This document shows positions 17,801 to 26,142 of a stretch of 64,000 nucleotides of DNA, piece by piece; positions within the stretch are counted from its first letter, which is position 1, and every line of letters starts with the position of its first letter. The notes beneath the pieces were generated by a model. That model was not told the DNA's origin, made no database searches, and saw only the letters and a list, made by a program, of their open reading frames with translations. Source of the DNA: Arthrobacter sp. AFG20 (GTDB lineage: Bacteria; Actinomycetota; Actinomycetes; Actinomycetales; Micrococcaceae); NCBI RefSeq assembly GCF_002892795.1, contig NZ_PJMC01000005.1, forward strand, positions 248,001 through 312,000. Direction: 5' to 3'. Both the position numbers and the translations under genes were made by a program.

Positions 17801-18099
17801 GAGCCGTAGGTGAACACCAGGCTGATCTGCGAGACGCCGTTGCGGGAGGTGGACGACGTCGACTCCAGGCCTTCGACGCCGTTCAGCGCCGTCTCCAGCG
17901 GCCGGCTGACCTGCTTGTCCACCACCTCGGGGGACGCCCCCGGCATCGACGTGATCACCGTGATCCGCGGGAACTCAATCGAGGGAATGAGTTCCTGTTT
18001 CAGGGAGGACATGGTGATCACGCCGAACACCGAGGCGAAGATGGTGATCAGCGCGATGAGCGCGCGGTTCCCGAGGGATAGATGGGCCAGCCGGAACAT
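14884..18099 (-). CDS. RND superfamily exporter permease
   Basis: A 1071-residue resistance-nodulation-division transporter of the AcrB/SwrC type. It starts with a cytosolic-membrane segment (LSLGNRALIALITIFASVFG), has a large extracellular loop, a membrane block around residues 330-490, a second large loop, and a final block containing GLPSLIGMLMLVGIVVTNAI and the intramembrane Asp of DLINQYRNPR. Such pumps use the proton gradient to export drugs, lipids or peptides. No membrane fusion partner or outer-membrane gene is nearby, as in Gram-positive homologues such as SwrC. AGGAGAT precedes the start at 18099. The mqo gene lies 77 bases upstream on the same strand. Confidence 0.95.
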   Translation of the reverse strand: MFRLAHLSLGNRALIALITIFASVFGVITMSSLKQELIPSIEFPRITVITSMPGASPEVVDKQVSRPLETALNGVEGLESTSSTSRNGVSQISLVFTYGSNLDRARNQIDRAISNAKRTLPDDVQPQAIAGSISDFPIVFLAVSSDKPLSELNTDLQRLSVPRLQKLDGVRGADVTGGANRHILIQPNAASMAAGGASIQSVRNALTNNGDLVPAGTIEEKGQSLSLQIGSPVDSLAAVKSLPLSGAKAGITIGSVADVSIKDDARTSITRTNGLETLAISVTKKPEGDTVAISHAVKDLLPQLEAELGSNAKFTPVFDQAPFIEKSIKDLTTEGLLGLGFAVAVILLFLMSVRSTLVTAVSIPLSLLITFIGLSGTGYSLNILTLGALTIAIGRVVDDSIVVIENIKRHLSYGEAKLTAILTSIREVAGAITASTLTTVAVFLPIAFVGELAGELFRPFALTVTIALLSSLLVSLTIVPVLAYWFLKSSPNGAGEAPRSAREVQAQAHEAEQRSLLQRGYLPVLNRTQKHPVLTLIAAVLVLGGTAAMTPLLATDLLGRSGENSMTVKQELPAGTSLEDTSTAARKVEDVLLGIDGIRDVQVTSGNAQAGFTALTSSGASNSSFTVVTEEKANQGKLQDTVRSELAAAGTAGKISVGSQQGGFGTSSTVDVTLKAATSEDLRKASDSMVKALTGVPGSSEVTTNLAASQPVVQVKVDRAKAVAAGLTEEQVAGVLASTISPVPAGTVRIDTDDFPVQIGEGKRFTSIAALRDIPLPTASGPVPLSRIAAVEQVDVPVSITSSNGQRTAQVSVTPSGSNLGAVSAEVQQRLKTVDLPAGVSAEIGGATTQQAESFRQLGLALLAAIAIVYVIMVATFKSLVQPLILLVSVPFAATGAVALLLVTRVPLGLPSLIGMLMLVGIVVTNAIVLIDLINQYRNPRGGNPGMSVADAITHGARQRLRPILMTALATVFALTPMALGMTGGGGFISQPLAIVVIGGLVSSTALTLVLVPVLYRLVEGRKEKKELLRQLKQRPGFSPAHDDVDAEFADWTTGMVPKLSGRRAAPGSPD

Positions 18100-18176
18100 C
18101 GCATGATCTCCTGGGTCGACGGACTGTTTGCCTTCGGTGGTGCCTGCCGCAACCCGCGCCGGTCAGCGCTGAACGG

Positions 18177-19682
18177 TTACCGCTGGACTGCGGGCGACGC
18201 TTCCAGCTGGAGGCTCTTGGCGGTGGCCTTCTCGAGCTCCGCCGCGAGCTCCGGGTTTTCGTTGAGCTTGATGCCGTAGCCCGGCATCATTTCCTTGAGC
18301 TTGGACTGCCAGCCCTTGAAGTTCTTGGGGAAGGACTTCTGCAGGAGCTCGATCATGATGGGAACGGCCGTGGAGGCTCCCGGTGAAGCGCCGAGGAGGG
18401 CGCCGACGGAACCGTCGCGGGCGGCAATCACCTCGGTGCCGAACTGCAGCACGCCACCCTTCTTCGGATCCTTCTTGATGATCTGGACACGCTGGCCGGC
18501 GGTGATGAGTTCCCAGTCGCCGTCCTTGGCCTCGGGGTAGTACTCGCGCAGCGCCTCCACCTTGTCACCGTGGCGCTTGGCCACCTCTTTGACCAGGTAG
18601 GCGGTCAGGTCCATGTTGTCCTTGGCCACGGCGAGCATCGGGATGATGTTGCTCGGCCGGATGGACAGCGGGAGATCGAGGTAGCTGCCGTTCTTCAGGA
18701 AGTTCGTCGAGAAGCCGGCGTACGGGCCGAACAGGAGGGAGCGCTTGCCGTTGACGTAGCGCGTGTCCAGGTGCGGCACGGACATGGGCGGCGCGCCGAC
18801 GGAAGCCTGGCCGTAGACCTTGGCGTTGTGCTGGGATGCGAGGGACGGGTCGGTGCAGCGGAAGAACTGGCCGGAAACCGGGAACCCGCCGAAGCCCTTG
18901 CTTTCCGGGATGCCGGAAGCCTGCAGCAGGTGCAGCGCTCCGCCGCCCGCGCCGACGAAGACGAACTTGGCCCGGATGCTGCCGCGCTCACCGGAAGCGG
19001 GGTGCTTGAGCGAAAGGTCCCAGCCGCCGTCGGACGCCCTGCGGAGATCGGTGACGTCGTGGCCGTAGTTGATTTCGACGCCGTTGTTGGCAAGGTATCC
19101 GGTCAGCTCCCGAGTCAGGGCGCCGAAGTCGACGTCGGTGCCTTCGGCAGCGCGGGTGGCGGCGACGCGTTGCTTCGTGTCGCGGCCCTTGACGATCAGC
19201 GGCGCCCACTTGGCGATCTGCGCGAAGTCCTCGGAGTACTCCATGCTCCGGAACAGGGTGTGCTCCTTGAGCGCGTTGTACCGGTTCTTGAGGAAGGTGG
19301 AGTTGTCGTCGCCGATGACGAAACTCATGTGCGGAACGGTGTTGATGAAACCCTTGGGCGAGCCGATCAGGGAGTTGTCCACCAGGTGGGACCAGAACTG
19401 GCGGGACAGCTGGTACTGCTCGTTGATGTGCAGTGCCTTGGCAGGATTGACCGAGCCATCTTTGGCTGCGGGGGAGTAATTAAGCTCACACAGGGCGGCG
19501 TGTCCGGTACCGGCGTTGTTCCACGGTCCCGAGCTCTCCAGGCCCGCCTCGTCGAGCCGCTCGAACAGCGAGACGGTCCAGTTGGGTTCGAGCTGCTTGA
19601 TGAACGCACCCAGTGTGGCGCTCATGATGCCCCCGCCAATAAGGACGACGTCGGCATGTTGGGTCTTGGAAATGAAGGTCAC
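18177..19682 (-). CDS. mqo: malate:quinone oxidoreductase
   Basis: A 501-residue FAD-dependent, membrane-associated enzyme that oxidises malate to oxaloacetate and passes electrons to the quinone pool (EC 1.1.5.4). The N-terminal dinucleotide fold [20 protein letters not shown] is followed by [23 protein letters not shown] (read in segments), [21 protein letters not shown] and the C-terminal [13 protein letters not shown]. The length is normal. I start at the GTG at 19682, preceded by GGGAGA; the 11 codons upstream are less likely. It feeds the respiratory chain and the TCA cycle. Confidence 0.95.
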   Translation of the reverse strand: MTFISKTQHADVVLIGGGIMSATLGAFIKQLEPNWTVSLFERLDEAGLESSGPWNNAGTGHAALCELNYSPAAKDGSVNPAKALHINEQYQLSRQFWSHLVDNSLIGSPKGFINTVPHMSFVIGDDNSTFLKNRYNALKEHTLFRSMEYSEDFAQIAKWAPLIVKGRDTKQRVAATRAAEGTDVDFGALTRELTGYLANNGVEINYGHDVTDLRRASDGGWDLSLKHPASGERGSIRAKFVFVGAGGGALHLLQASGIPESKGFGGFPVSGQFFRCTDPSLASQHNAKVYGQASVGAPPMSVPHLDTRYVNGKRSLLFGPYAGFSTNFLKNGSYLDLPLSIRPSNIIPMLAVAKDNMDLTAYLVKEVAKRHGDKVEALREYYPEAKDGDWELITAGQRVQIIKKDPKKGGVLQFGTEVIAARDGSVGALLGASPGASTAVPIMIELLQKSFPKNFKGWQSKLKEMMPGYGIKLNENPELAAELEKATAKSLQLEASPAVQR

Positions 19683-19759
19683 AATCAGTCTCCCGTAGGC
19701 GGCTCTGGCTGTCACAGAATATCCCTGTACCGCCCTCTAACTGAAATTGCGCCCCTGCG

Positions 19760-21436
19760 TCAAGGCCTCAGCTGGACCTTCGTGAAAACTTCATTTAATA
19801 CCGGCGAGGCGGGATAGCTGATCACGCGGTCGGACAGGGCCAGTGCGGAGATCGGGAAAGCGATGGGGACGGCGGGCAGGGACTCCGCGATCTGGGCGTT
19901 GATGGTCTGGTACTGCTGCGTGCGTTCCTGGCCGTCCGGAAGTCCGCGGGCGCGGTCGATCTTGGAGAACACCTGCGGGTCCTGGTAGCCGAACTCGCCG
20001 TTCTTCTCGCCGAAGAGCGGGGCGAGGAAGTTGTCCGCGTCGGAATAGGAACCGTTCCAGCCGAGCAGGTGCAGGGCATGGTCGCCGGGGTTCTGCACCT
20101 TCTGCAGGTAGCCGTCCGTCCAGTCCACGGGGACGGGCTGGATGTTCAGTCCCACCGCCGTGAGCTGGCGGCTGATCTCTGCATAAACCTTCTCCGGGGT
20201 GGGCAGGTACGGCCGTGTGACGTTCATGGGGTAGTAGAACTTCAGGGCCTGGCCCTTGTAGCCGGCCTCTGCCAGGAGTTCCTTCGCCTTGCGGGGATCA
20301 TAGCCCAGTGCGGGCGCGTTGTTGTTGAACCCGCTCAGCTTGGGCGGAACGAACTGCGAGGCCTGGGCGGTGTTGTCGATGAAGAAGCGCCTGATCAGCG
20401 TGTCCTTGTCGATGGCCAGCTCGATGGCCTGGCGGACCTTGAGGTCCTTCAGCACCGGAATTTCCTGGTTCATGCCGAGATACATCACCGAGAACGGGTC
20501 CCGCTGGATGATCTGCTTGCCGCGCTTGACCAGCTGGTCGAAGTTTCCCACCGTGACGGAGTCATAGCCGTCGATCCTGCCGTCCAGCAGGGCCTGCAGC
20601 CGCGTCTGCGGGTGGTCGTAGGTGACGAACCTGAGGGTGGCGATCTGTCCCCGGGTGCCCCAGTACTCCTTGTTGTCCGCGAGTGTGACTCCCGCGCTGT
20701 CCCAGGCGGAGAAGCGGAAGGGGCCGGTGCCCACAGGATGGGTGGCGTAAGCGGAAAGTGCCTGGCTGCCGCGCCGCAGGCTGGGCTGATCGGCCTTCCC
20801 TGCGGCGAGTGCCTTGGGGGAGGAGATGGCAAACGCGGGAAGCGTCAGGGCCTGCAGGAAGCCGGTGAAGCGTTCCGTAAGGCTGATCCGCACCCGCAGC
20901 GCCGACAGGGCGGTGCAGGATTTGAAGACGGACAGCTCCGGATGGTCGGCGTGCTCCTTGAAGACTCCCTTGAAGGTGGTTCCCGGAGCCTGCTTTCGAA
21001 GGGCCTCGGAAAAGTTGAACCAGCGGTCGAAGTTGGTGCAGACGGCGTCGGCGTTGAAGGGGGAACCGTCGTGGAACCTGATGCCTGGGCGAAGGGTGAA
21101 GGTGTAGGCCAGGCCGTCCGACGATTCCGTCCACTGTGTTGCCAGCAGCGGCGTGGGCTCGCCCGTAGTCTGGTCGACGCCCACCAGACCTTCCAGGATC
21201 TGCCGGGTGACCCGCTGCGATTCGACGTCGTTGGCCAGTGCGGGGTCCAGGCCCAGAGGCTGCGAGGCCGTGCCGAATGTGAAGGTTTCCGAAGGGGCAG
21301 CGGCTGCTGTTGTGGTGCTTGCCGCAACGGACGACGGCGTGGGCTGGGCTTCGCTCGTGCAGGCAGTGAGCGACAGGCCCAGAAGGGCGGCACCGGTCTT
21401 GAGGGCCGTACGGCGCGGGATACTGCTGCTGGGCAC
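19760..21436 (-). CDS. ABC transporter substrate-binding lipoprotein (peptide/opine family, SBP_bac_5)
   Basis: A 558-residue extracellular solute-binding protein of family 5, as in oligopeptide, dipeptide and nickel importers. The start GTG at 21436 follows GAGGTGG. The signal peptide has a twin arginine (IPRRTALKTG) and a lipobox SLTAC with Cys26, so it is probably a membrane-anchored lipoprotein, possibly Tat-exported. Family motifs include LEGLV, TFTLRPGIRFHDGSPFNADAV (read in parts) and LLAEAGY. No permease or ATPase is adjacent, so it is an orphan that must share a transporter encoded elsewhere or act alone. Ligand unknown. Confidence 0.92.
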   Translation of the reverse strand: MPSSSIPRRTALKTGAALLGLSLTACTSEAQPTPSSVAASTTTAAAAPSETFTFGTASQPLGLDPALANDVESQRVTRQILEGLVGVDQTTGEPTPLLATQWTESSDGLAYTFTLRPGIRFHDGSPFNADAVCTNFDRWFNFSEALRKQAPGTTFKGVFKEHADHPELSVFKSCTALSALRVRISLTERFTGFLQALTLPAFAISSPKALAAGKADQPSLRRGSQALSAYATHPVGTGPFRFSAWDSAGVTLADNKEYWGTRGQIATLRFVTYDHPQTRLQALLDGRIDGYDSVTVGNFDQLVKRGKQIIQRDPFSVMYLGMNQEIPVLKDLKVRQAIELAIDKDTLIRRFFIDNTAQASQFVPPKLSGFNNNAPALGYDPRKAKELLAEAGYKGQALKFYYPMNVTRPYLPTPEKVYAEISRQLTAVGLNIQPVPVDWTDGYLQKVQNPGDHALHLLGWNGSYSDADNFLAPLFGEKNGEFGYQDPQVFSKIDRARGLPDGQERTQQYQTINAQIAESLPAVPIAFPISALALSDRVISYPASPVLNEVFTKVQLRP

Positions 21437-21561
21437 TCGATTACCACCTCTGGACTGCTGGGGTGCGCGTGGGCGGCTGTTGCCCGGCACCCAGTCTAAT
21501 TGACGGATCGCGGACCCCTGGCTTATGCGTGAGCCAGGACACGCCGGGGCCCGGAGCAGCA

Positions 21562-21603
21562 AGAGGCCGCGGTCCGCACTGTCGGGTGCGGACCGCGGCC
21601 TCT
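21562..21603. terminator. terminator downstream of the fasciclin gene
   Basis: A perfect 18-base stem (arms 21562-21579 and 21586-21603) with a 6-base loop lies 33 bases past the stop of the minus-strand fasciclin gene. It has no T-run but is strong enough to act as a terminator for that gene and insulate the peptide-binding gene. Confidence 0.75.
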
Positions 21604-21635
21604 GCCCGGGAGGATTCCCGGATCAGGTCCAGCGA

Positions 21636-22307
21636 CTACTTGGGCATCAGCACCGAGTCCACGAGGTAAACGGTGGCGTTCGCCGTCTGGACGCCGCCGC
21701 AGATCACGTTGGCGCCGTCCACCTTCAGGGCATCCTTGGTCCCGGTGACGGTTACCGATCCGCCCTGCACGGTCTTGTGCGTGCCCACGATCTTGTCCGG
21801 GGTGACCTGGCCGGGGACCACGTGGTAGGTGAGGATCTTGCTCAGGAGGGCATCGTCCTTCTTGAGGGTCTCGATCGTTGCCGCGTCGACCTTGGCGAAA
21901 GCATCGTCAACAGGCGCGAACACCGTGAACTCGCTGCCGTTCAGCGTGTCAACGAGGTTGACCTTGGGGTTCAGCTTGCCGGAGACGGCGGCTGTCAGGG
22001 TCTTCAGCAACGGGTTGTTCGAGGCTGCGACGGCCACGGGGTCCAGGGCCATGCCTGCGACGGAACCCTTGCCGCTGGGGACCTGCTTGGCGTAGCCGGC
22101 ACAACCCGGTCCGGCGAGATTGGCCGCCGGATCCATGGCCGCCGTCGAGGTCTCTGACGGTGACGGCGCCATGCTGGAGGCGGACGGCTCGGCGGCCGCC
22201 GGCGAGCTGCTGGTCGTGCCGGCGGAGCCGCCGCATGCGGTGAGGCTCAGCAGAGCTGCGGCTGCAATGCCTGCGACGGTGAAGGTTGAGCGCTTGAAAG
22301 ACTGCAT
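21636..22307 (-). CDS. fasciclin domain lipoprotein
   Basis: A 223-residue secreted protein. The signal peptide ([18 protein letters not shown]) ends in SLTAC with Cys25 as the lipidation site, then a Ser/Pro/Ala linker to about residue 60. The rest is one FAS1 (fasciclin) domain: [28 protein letters not shown] (H1 region), [10 protein letters not shown] and the final [15 protein letters not shown] (H2 region). FAS1 domains mediate adhesion or protein binding at the cell surface; mycobacterial MPT70/MPT83 are related. Two cysteines near residue 69 and in VICGGV may pair. An AGGAGAAT ribosome-binding site precedes the start. Confidence 0.93.
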   Translation of the reverse strand: MQSFKRSTFTVAGIAAAALLSLTACGGSAGTTSSSPAAAEPSASSMAPSPSETSTAAMDPAANLAGPGCAGYAKQVPSGKGSVAGMALDPVAVAASNNPLLKTLTAAVSGKLNPKVNLVDTLNGSEFTVFAPVDDAFAKVDAATIETLKKDDALLSKILTYHVVPGQVTPDKIVGTHKTVQGGSVTVTGTKDALKVDGANVICGGVQTANATVYLVDSVLMPK

Positions 22308-22509
22308 TTCGATTCTCCTTAGTTGTGCCGACGAACGGGATCGGAGGGGCTGCGGAGCCTCCGGTGATCCTTTTCCGACTGTGGGGCACCGGCCTGTGGT
22401 TCCAGGCTGTTGGGCGGTGTCTCACTGGGTATTCGCCTGGCTGGCAGCAGCGGATGGGTGAACAGCTAAAAATTTTCTGGCGGCCTCGTGGTCGGCCCGT
22501 TAAACGAAG

Positions 22510-22535
22510 AAATCCCGGGCCGTAACCCGGGATTT
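22510..22535. terminator. hairpin after tRNA-Leu
   Basis: AAATCCCGGG (22510-22519) and CCCGGGATTT (22526-22535) form a 10-base stem with loop CCGTAA. It lies 17 bases downstream of the minus-strand tRNA-Leu and probably terminates its transcript. Confidence 0.75.
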
Positions 22536-22552
22536 CCTGCTCTTCACTTTTG

Positions 22553-22634
22553 TGCGCAAGGGGGGACTTGAACCCCCACGCCCGAAGGCACAGGAACCTA
22601 AATCCTGCGTGTCTGCCAATTTCACCACTCGCGC
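22553..22634 (-). tRNA. tRNA-Leu (anticodon UAG)
   Basis: An 82-base gene with a long variable arm, read on the minus strand. The acceptor arm GCGCGAG pairs with CTTGCGC (one G-T pair), discriminator A, and CCA is not encoded. The anticodon stem CAGGA/TCCTG holds loop TTTAGGT, anticodon TAG. The T arm is GGGGGTTCAAGTCCCCC. It lies between the fasciclin gene and bcp. Confidence 0.95.
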
Positions 22635-22819
22635 CCGGCTCCGCGCGCTGCCCCTTCCTGCTGTCACCAGCAGGACGACGTACGACGGCGGATGCCAGCC
22701 TCAATTGTACCGTCACCTGTGCGGTCCTTGCGGCGGGCGCCGGTTTCGCTGGACGGTGTTGTCCCGCGCCGGCGCCGGCCCGGGGTGTTGGGAGCGGGTC
22801 GGGGTTGTTAGGCGCAGGG

Positions 22820-23299
22820 TTAACGAACCTCTTCGAGCTTGAGGTCCTTGCGCAGCTTGGCGACGTGCCCGGTGGCCCGGACGTTGTACTGGGCCACGGC
22901 GACTTTGCCGTCCTCGTCCACCACCACGGTGGAGCGGATGAGGCCCTCGTAGGTCCGGCCGTAGTTCTTCTTCTCGCCCCACGCGGCGTATGCCTCGGCA
23001 ACGGCGTGGTCTTCATCCGACAGGAGGGGAAAGGTGAGGCCCTCGGCGTCGGCAAAGCTGGCCAGCTTGCCCACCGGGTCGGGCGAGATCCCAAGCACTT
23101 CGTAGCCGGCAGCCTGAAGGGATGCCAGGCTGTCCCGGAAGTCGCAGGCCTGCTTGGTGCATCCGGGCGTGGCGGCGGCTGGGTAGAAATAAACTATGGT
23201 GTTCCGGCCTCGGAAGTCGCTGAGGCTGACGTCTGCTCCCGTTGCATCCTTCAGTGTGAAGCCGGGGGCGGTGTCGCCCGGCGTAAGTTTTTCAGCCAA
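22820..23299 (-). CDS. bcp: thioredoxin-dependent peroxiredoxin, Bcp/PrxQ type
   Basis: A 159-residue cytosolic thiol peroxidase reducing hydrogen peroxide and organic hydroperoxides with thioredoxin. The peroxidatic Cys47 lies in ATPGCTKQACDFRD, with the resolving Cys52 five residues on, the atypical 2-Cys pattern of the Bcp/PrxQ class. The N-terminal GDTAPGFTLKDATG and YFYPAAATPGC are typical. The length is normal. AAGGAGAC precedes the start. It is divergent from a MarR gene whose product may control it, which is inference from position. Confidence 0.96.
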   Translation of the reverse strand: MAEKLTPGDTAPGFTLKDATGADVSLSDFRGRNTIVYFYPAAATPGCTKQACDFRDSLASLQAAGYEVLGISPDPVGKLASFADAEGLTFPLLSDEDHAVAEAYAAWGEKKNYGRTYEGLIRSTVVVDEDGKVAVAQYNVRATGHVAKLRKDLKLEEVR

Positions 23300-23356
23300 C
23301 GTTGTCTCCTTGTTTTCGTGCAGGACATTCCAGCTTAGTGAGGCGTCGTGCCGGGT

Positions 23357-23378
23357 ACTAATCAGGCTTAGTTATACT
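23357..23378 (+). promoter_or_regulatory. leaderless-type promoter and operator-like repeat before marR
   Basis: TATACT (23373-23378) is a good -10 box ending 7 bases before the marR ATG, with no ribosome-binding site between, so the message probably starts at or near the ATG. The inverted repeat ACTAA-N6-TTAGT (23357-23372) abuts the -10 box and could be an autoregulatory MarR site also covering the divergent bcp promoter. Confidence 0.45.
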
Positions 23379-23385
23379 TGGTGGT

Positions 23386-23871
23386 ATGCCTGATATGGAT
23401 CGCTGGCCCACGGGGCGCCTCTTGTCCACGGCGGCCCGCCTTGTAGAGCACTCCTGGAACGAGAAGCTGGGTGCCATTGGCCTGACCCATGCCGGTGTCA
23501 TCGCCATCGAGGTGCTCTACAACAGCGGCCCCATGACGCAGGCGCAGCTTGCCCAGCTTGTCCGGGTGCAGGCCCAGACCATGGGCAAGACGCTGAGCCG
23601 CCTCGAGTCGCACGGGCACATCGTGCGCCAGCGCAGCACGTCGGACCGGCGCAGCCACGTCGTATCGCTCACGGAGCGCGGCACCGAAGCCGTCATGGCT
23701 GCAGCAGACATGGAGCGGTCGGTCCTGGCCGCGGCATCTATCGACCCGGACCGGCTGCGCCAGGAACTTCAGGCCGTGGTCCGGGAGCTGGCCAAGCGCT
23801 TCGCATCGCCGGAGACCAGCGCCATTGTGGCCGGAGCTGACGCCGGGCTGACCGTCGAGGCAAACTCCTAG
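23386..23871 (+). CDS. MarR family transcriptional regulator
   Basis: A 161-residue winged-helix regulator. The helix-turn-helix MTQAQLAQLVRVQAQTMGKT is followed by LSRLESHGHIVRQRSTSDRRSHVVSLTERG, the MarR wing with its Asp-Arg-Arg signature. There is no cysteine near the N terminus of the OhrR type, so peroxide sensing by thiol oxidation is not indicated. It sits 86 bases from the divergent bcp gene. The 3' end converges with a LacI gene 26 bases away. Confidence 0.92.
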   Translation: MPDMDRWPTGRLLSTAARLVEHSWNEKLGAIGLTHAGVIAIEVLYNSGPMTQAQLAQLVRVQAQTMGKTLSRLESHGHIVRQRSTSDRRSHVVSLTERGTEAVMAAADMERSVLAAASIDPDRLRQELQAVVRELAKRFASPETSAIVAGADAGLTVEANS

Positions 23872-23897
23872 CCCGAGGCAAATTCCTGTACCGGCGA

Positions 23898-24896
23898 CTA
23901 CCCGCCGGCAGCGGGAGCCGCCGTGGTCCTGCGCGCAACCAGGTGCGGGGTCCGGACAACATGCCCGGGCGGCTGGGTTCCCTCAATCCGGGCCACAGCG
24001 CGGTCCACGGCTGCTGCTGCCAGAAGCGGAGCGTCCTGGCTGATCGAGGAAAGCTGCACATAGCTGAGCCGCGCGAACTGGCTGTCGTCGTAGCCGAGCA
24101 CTGACACATCTGCCGGGACCTTCAGGCCCTGCGCCCGGAGACTCTCGATTAGTCCCAGGGCGGACCTGTCGTTGAAGGCAATGACGGCCGTCGGCATGTC
24201 CGGGCCGAGGGACTTCCCGGCAGTCATTCCGTCTTCCTCCATCGCGCCGCCGGCAATGATGGCCGGCTCCAGGCCGCGGCGTCCCATCTCCGCCCGGAAG
24301 GCAGACCGGCGCGGTTCGGCGGAGACCGCGGTGCCGCCGTCGACATGGACGATCCGCCGGTGCCCCAGGGACACGAGGTGTTCCACCGCCATCCGGATGC
24401 CCTCGTAATCGTCACTGCTCACGGAGTCGGTGAGTTCGCCGACGTCGTTGCGGAGCAGGCTCACCACCGGCACCTGGCCGGCGTACCGGGCCAGTTCGTC
24501 GCTGCTGAGCGTGGGTGAGATCAGGATCAGCGCCTCGGACCCGAAATCCAGCAGAGCCTCGATGGTCTGGGTCTCTGGCCTGCCGCTGGTGACGCCGCCG
24601 AGTGCCAGTTCGTAGCCTTTGGCGCTGGCCTCGGCGTACGCGGCGTCCACAATTTCGGCGTGGAACGCGTGGCCCGTGGAGAAGCTGAGGCCCAGGAGTT
24701 TGGTCCGGGTGCTGCGCAGCAGGCGGGCACGGCTGTCGGGCCGGTAGCCGAGTTCGCGTGCGGCATCCAGCACTTTTTGCCTTGTGGCTTCGGCGGCGCC
24801 GGGGGCGCCGCGCATCACGATGGAAACGAGGGCCCTTGATACGCCGGCCGCTTGCGCTACGTCCATGAGGGTGGGGCGCCGTTGCTGTTCAGTCAT
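23898..24896 (-). CDS. LacI family transcriptional regulator of the sugar/polyol cluster
   Basis: A 332-residue LacI/GalR repressor. The N-terminal headpiece (TLMDVAQAAGVSRALVSIVM, then LGYRPDSRARLLRS as hinge) is followed by a periplasmic-binding-protein-like ligand domain with VSSDDYEGIRMAVEHL, GHRRIVHVDGG and VLGYDDSQFARL. It is transcribed divergently from the dehydrogenase at 25006. Two identical 14-base sites in the intergenic gap are its likely operators, so it should repress itself and the catabolic operon until a sugar or polyol binds. The ligand cannot be read from sequence. Confidence 0.94.
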   Translation of the reverse strand: MTEQQRRPTLMDVAQAAGVSRALVSIVMRGAPGAAEATRQKVLDAARELGYRPDSRARLLRSTRTKLLGLSFSTGHAFHAEIVDAAYAEASAKGYELALGGVTSGRPETQTIEALLDFGSEALILISPTLSSDELARYAGQVPVVSLLRNDVGELTDSVSSDDYEGIRMAVEHLVSLGHRRIVHVDGGTAVSAEPRRSAFRAEMGRRGLEPAIIAGGAMEEDGMTAGKSLGPDMPTAVIAFNDRSALGLIESLRAQGLKVPADVSVLGYDDSQFARLSYVQLSSISQDAPLLAAAAVDRAVARIEGTQPPGHVVRTPHLVARRTTAAPAAGG

Positions 24897-24921
24897 CTGC
24901 CTCCTTGCTGACAGCAGTCTA

Positions 24922-24983
24922 TAGAACGATCTAGACAGATAGCGAAAAACTGTGCCACCATCATGTCACTAGAACGATCTAGA
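24922..24983. promoter_or_regulatory. pair of LacI-type operators
   Basis: TAGAACGATCTAGA occurs twice, at 24922-24935 and 24970-24983, exactly 48 bases apart. Each holds a near-palindrome TAGA-ACGA-TCTA with a central CG, the hallmark of LacI-family operators. They lie between the divergent lacI and dehydrogenase genes. The spacing of about 4.5 helical turns could allow one repressor assembly to hold both. Confidence 0.75.
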
Positions 24984-25005
24984 AGCGTGAGAAGAGGATT
25001 ACAAC

Positions 25006-26142
25006 ATGACCTACGTCCAGCAACCGGCCGGTGACAACCACCCCGTCCGCCTTGGCCTTATTGGAGCGGGCTGGATCGGTGCCTTCCACGCCGAGTCCGT
25101 GGCCCGCCGGATTCCCAATGCGCGGCTGGATGCCATCGCTGATCCCGCGCTTCCCGCCGCCGAAGCACTGGCGGGCAAGCTCGGGGTTGCCAGAATCACC
25201 GCAGATCCGGCGGACGTCATAGCCGACCCCGACATTCACGCGGTCCTGGTGGCATCGCCGGCAAGGTTCCATTCAGGCCTTATCGCAGCTGCGGCCAGGG
25301 CCGGGAAAGACGTGTTCTGCGAAAAGCCGGGCGGCCGCACCGTCGAAGAACTGGATGAGGCGCTGGCCGCCGCGGACGCCGCCGGGGTCAACGTCCAGTT
25401 TGGCTTCAACCGGCGCTTCGCGGCGGACTTCGCCGCCGCCAGGAGACTCATCGACGACGGCGCGGTGGGCACCCCGCAGCTGCTGCGCTCCCTCACCCGG
25501 GACCCGGGCACCGCGGCCGGAATCTCGTCCCCGGAGCGGATCGTGCCCGGAACGATCTTCCTGGAGACGCTGATCCATGATTTCGACACCCTGAACTGGC
25601 TGAACCCGGGAGCGGTTCCGGTGAAGGTGCATGCAGTGGCTGACGCCCTGGTGGCGCCGGAAGCGAAAGCCGGAGGCCTGCTGGACACGGCGGTGGTCAC
25701 GGTGACCTACAGCAACGGCGCCATCGCGGTGGCAGAAGCCAACTTCAACGCCCTGTATGGCTATGACGTGAGGGGCGAGGTGTTCGGCTCTGCCGGCATG
25801 GTCGCCGCAGGCGGGCCGCGGGCATCAAGTGCCGTGAGCTACACCGCCGCCGGCATTGCCTCCGACACCGTGCGGTTGAACATTGACCTCTTCCACGACG
25901 CCTACACCAATGAACTTGCCCACTTCGTCGACGGCGTTGCGGCCCGCCGGGCCGGACGGGCAGCGGGCGGAACGGCGGTCCCCCGCGGCATCGATGCCCG
26001 CAATGCGCTCGCCGTGGCCCTGGCGGCGATCCGGTCGCACGAGACGGGCCTCCCGGTGGACGTTTCGGCTGTGGCACACCTGCAGGCGGCCGAGCCCGGG
26101 CTGCAGCTCACAGGACCGCATCTCACGGGTCCGGGCGCATGA
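25006..26142 (+). CDS. Gfo/Idh/MocA family oxidoreductase
   Basis: A 378-residue NAD(P)-dependent sugar or polyol dehydrogenase. The Rossmann motif RLGLIGAGWIGAFHAESV is at the N terminus, EKPGGRTVEE contains the conserved lysine of the EKP motif, and GFNRRFAADFA and LIHDFDTLNWL (catalytic-region Asp and His) follow. These resemble inositol 2-dehydrogenases (IolG), but the family is broad. It is the first gene of an operon divergent from lacI, has GAAGAGG upstream of its ATG, and its stop overlaps the next gene (ATGA). Confidence 0.93.
   Translation: MTYVQQPAGDNHPVRLGLIGAGWIGAFHAESVARRIPNARLDAIADPALPAAEALAGKLGVARITADPADVIADPDIHAVLVASPARFHSGLIAAAARAGKDVFCEKPGGRTVEELDEALAAADAAGVNVQFGFNRRFAADFAAARRLIDDGAVGTPQLLRSLTRDPGTAAGISSPERIVPGTIFLETLIHDFDTLNWLNPGAVPVKVHAVADALVAPEAKAGGLLDTAVVTVTYSNGAIAVAEANFNALYGYDVRGEVFGSAGMVAAGGPRASSAVSYTAAGIASDTVRLNIDLFHDAYTNELAHFVDGVAARRAGRAAGGTAVPRGIDARNALAVALAAIRSHETGLPVDVSAVAHLQAAEPGLQLTGPHLTGPGA

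Noticed and set aside
16507..18081. 524-codon plus-strand frame inside the RND transporter gene
   Set aside because: Antisense shadow of a clear transporter; composition is mostly Gly, Arg, Asp and His with no fold.
22550..23338. Plus-strand open frames running through tRNA-Leu and bcp
   Set aside because: They overlap a tRNA and a confident minus-strand gene and show no family match.
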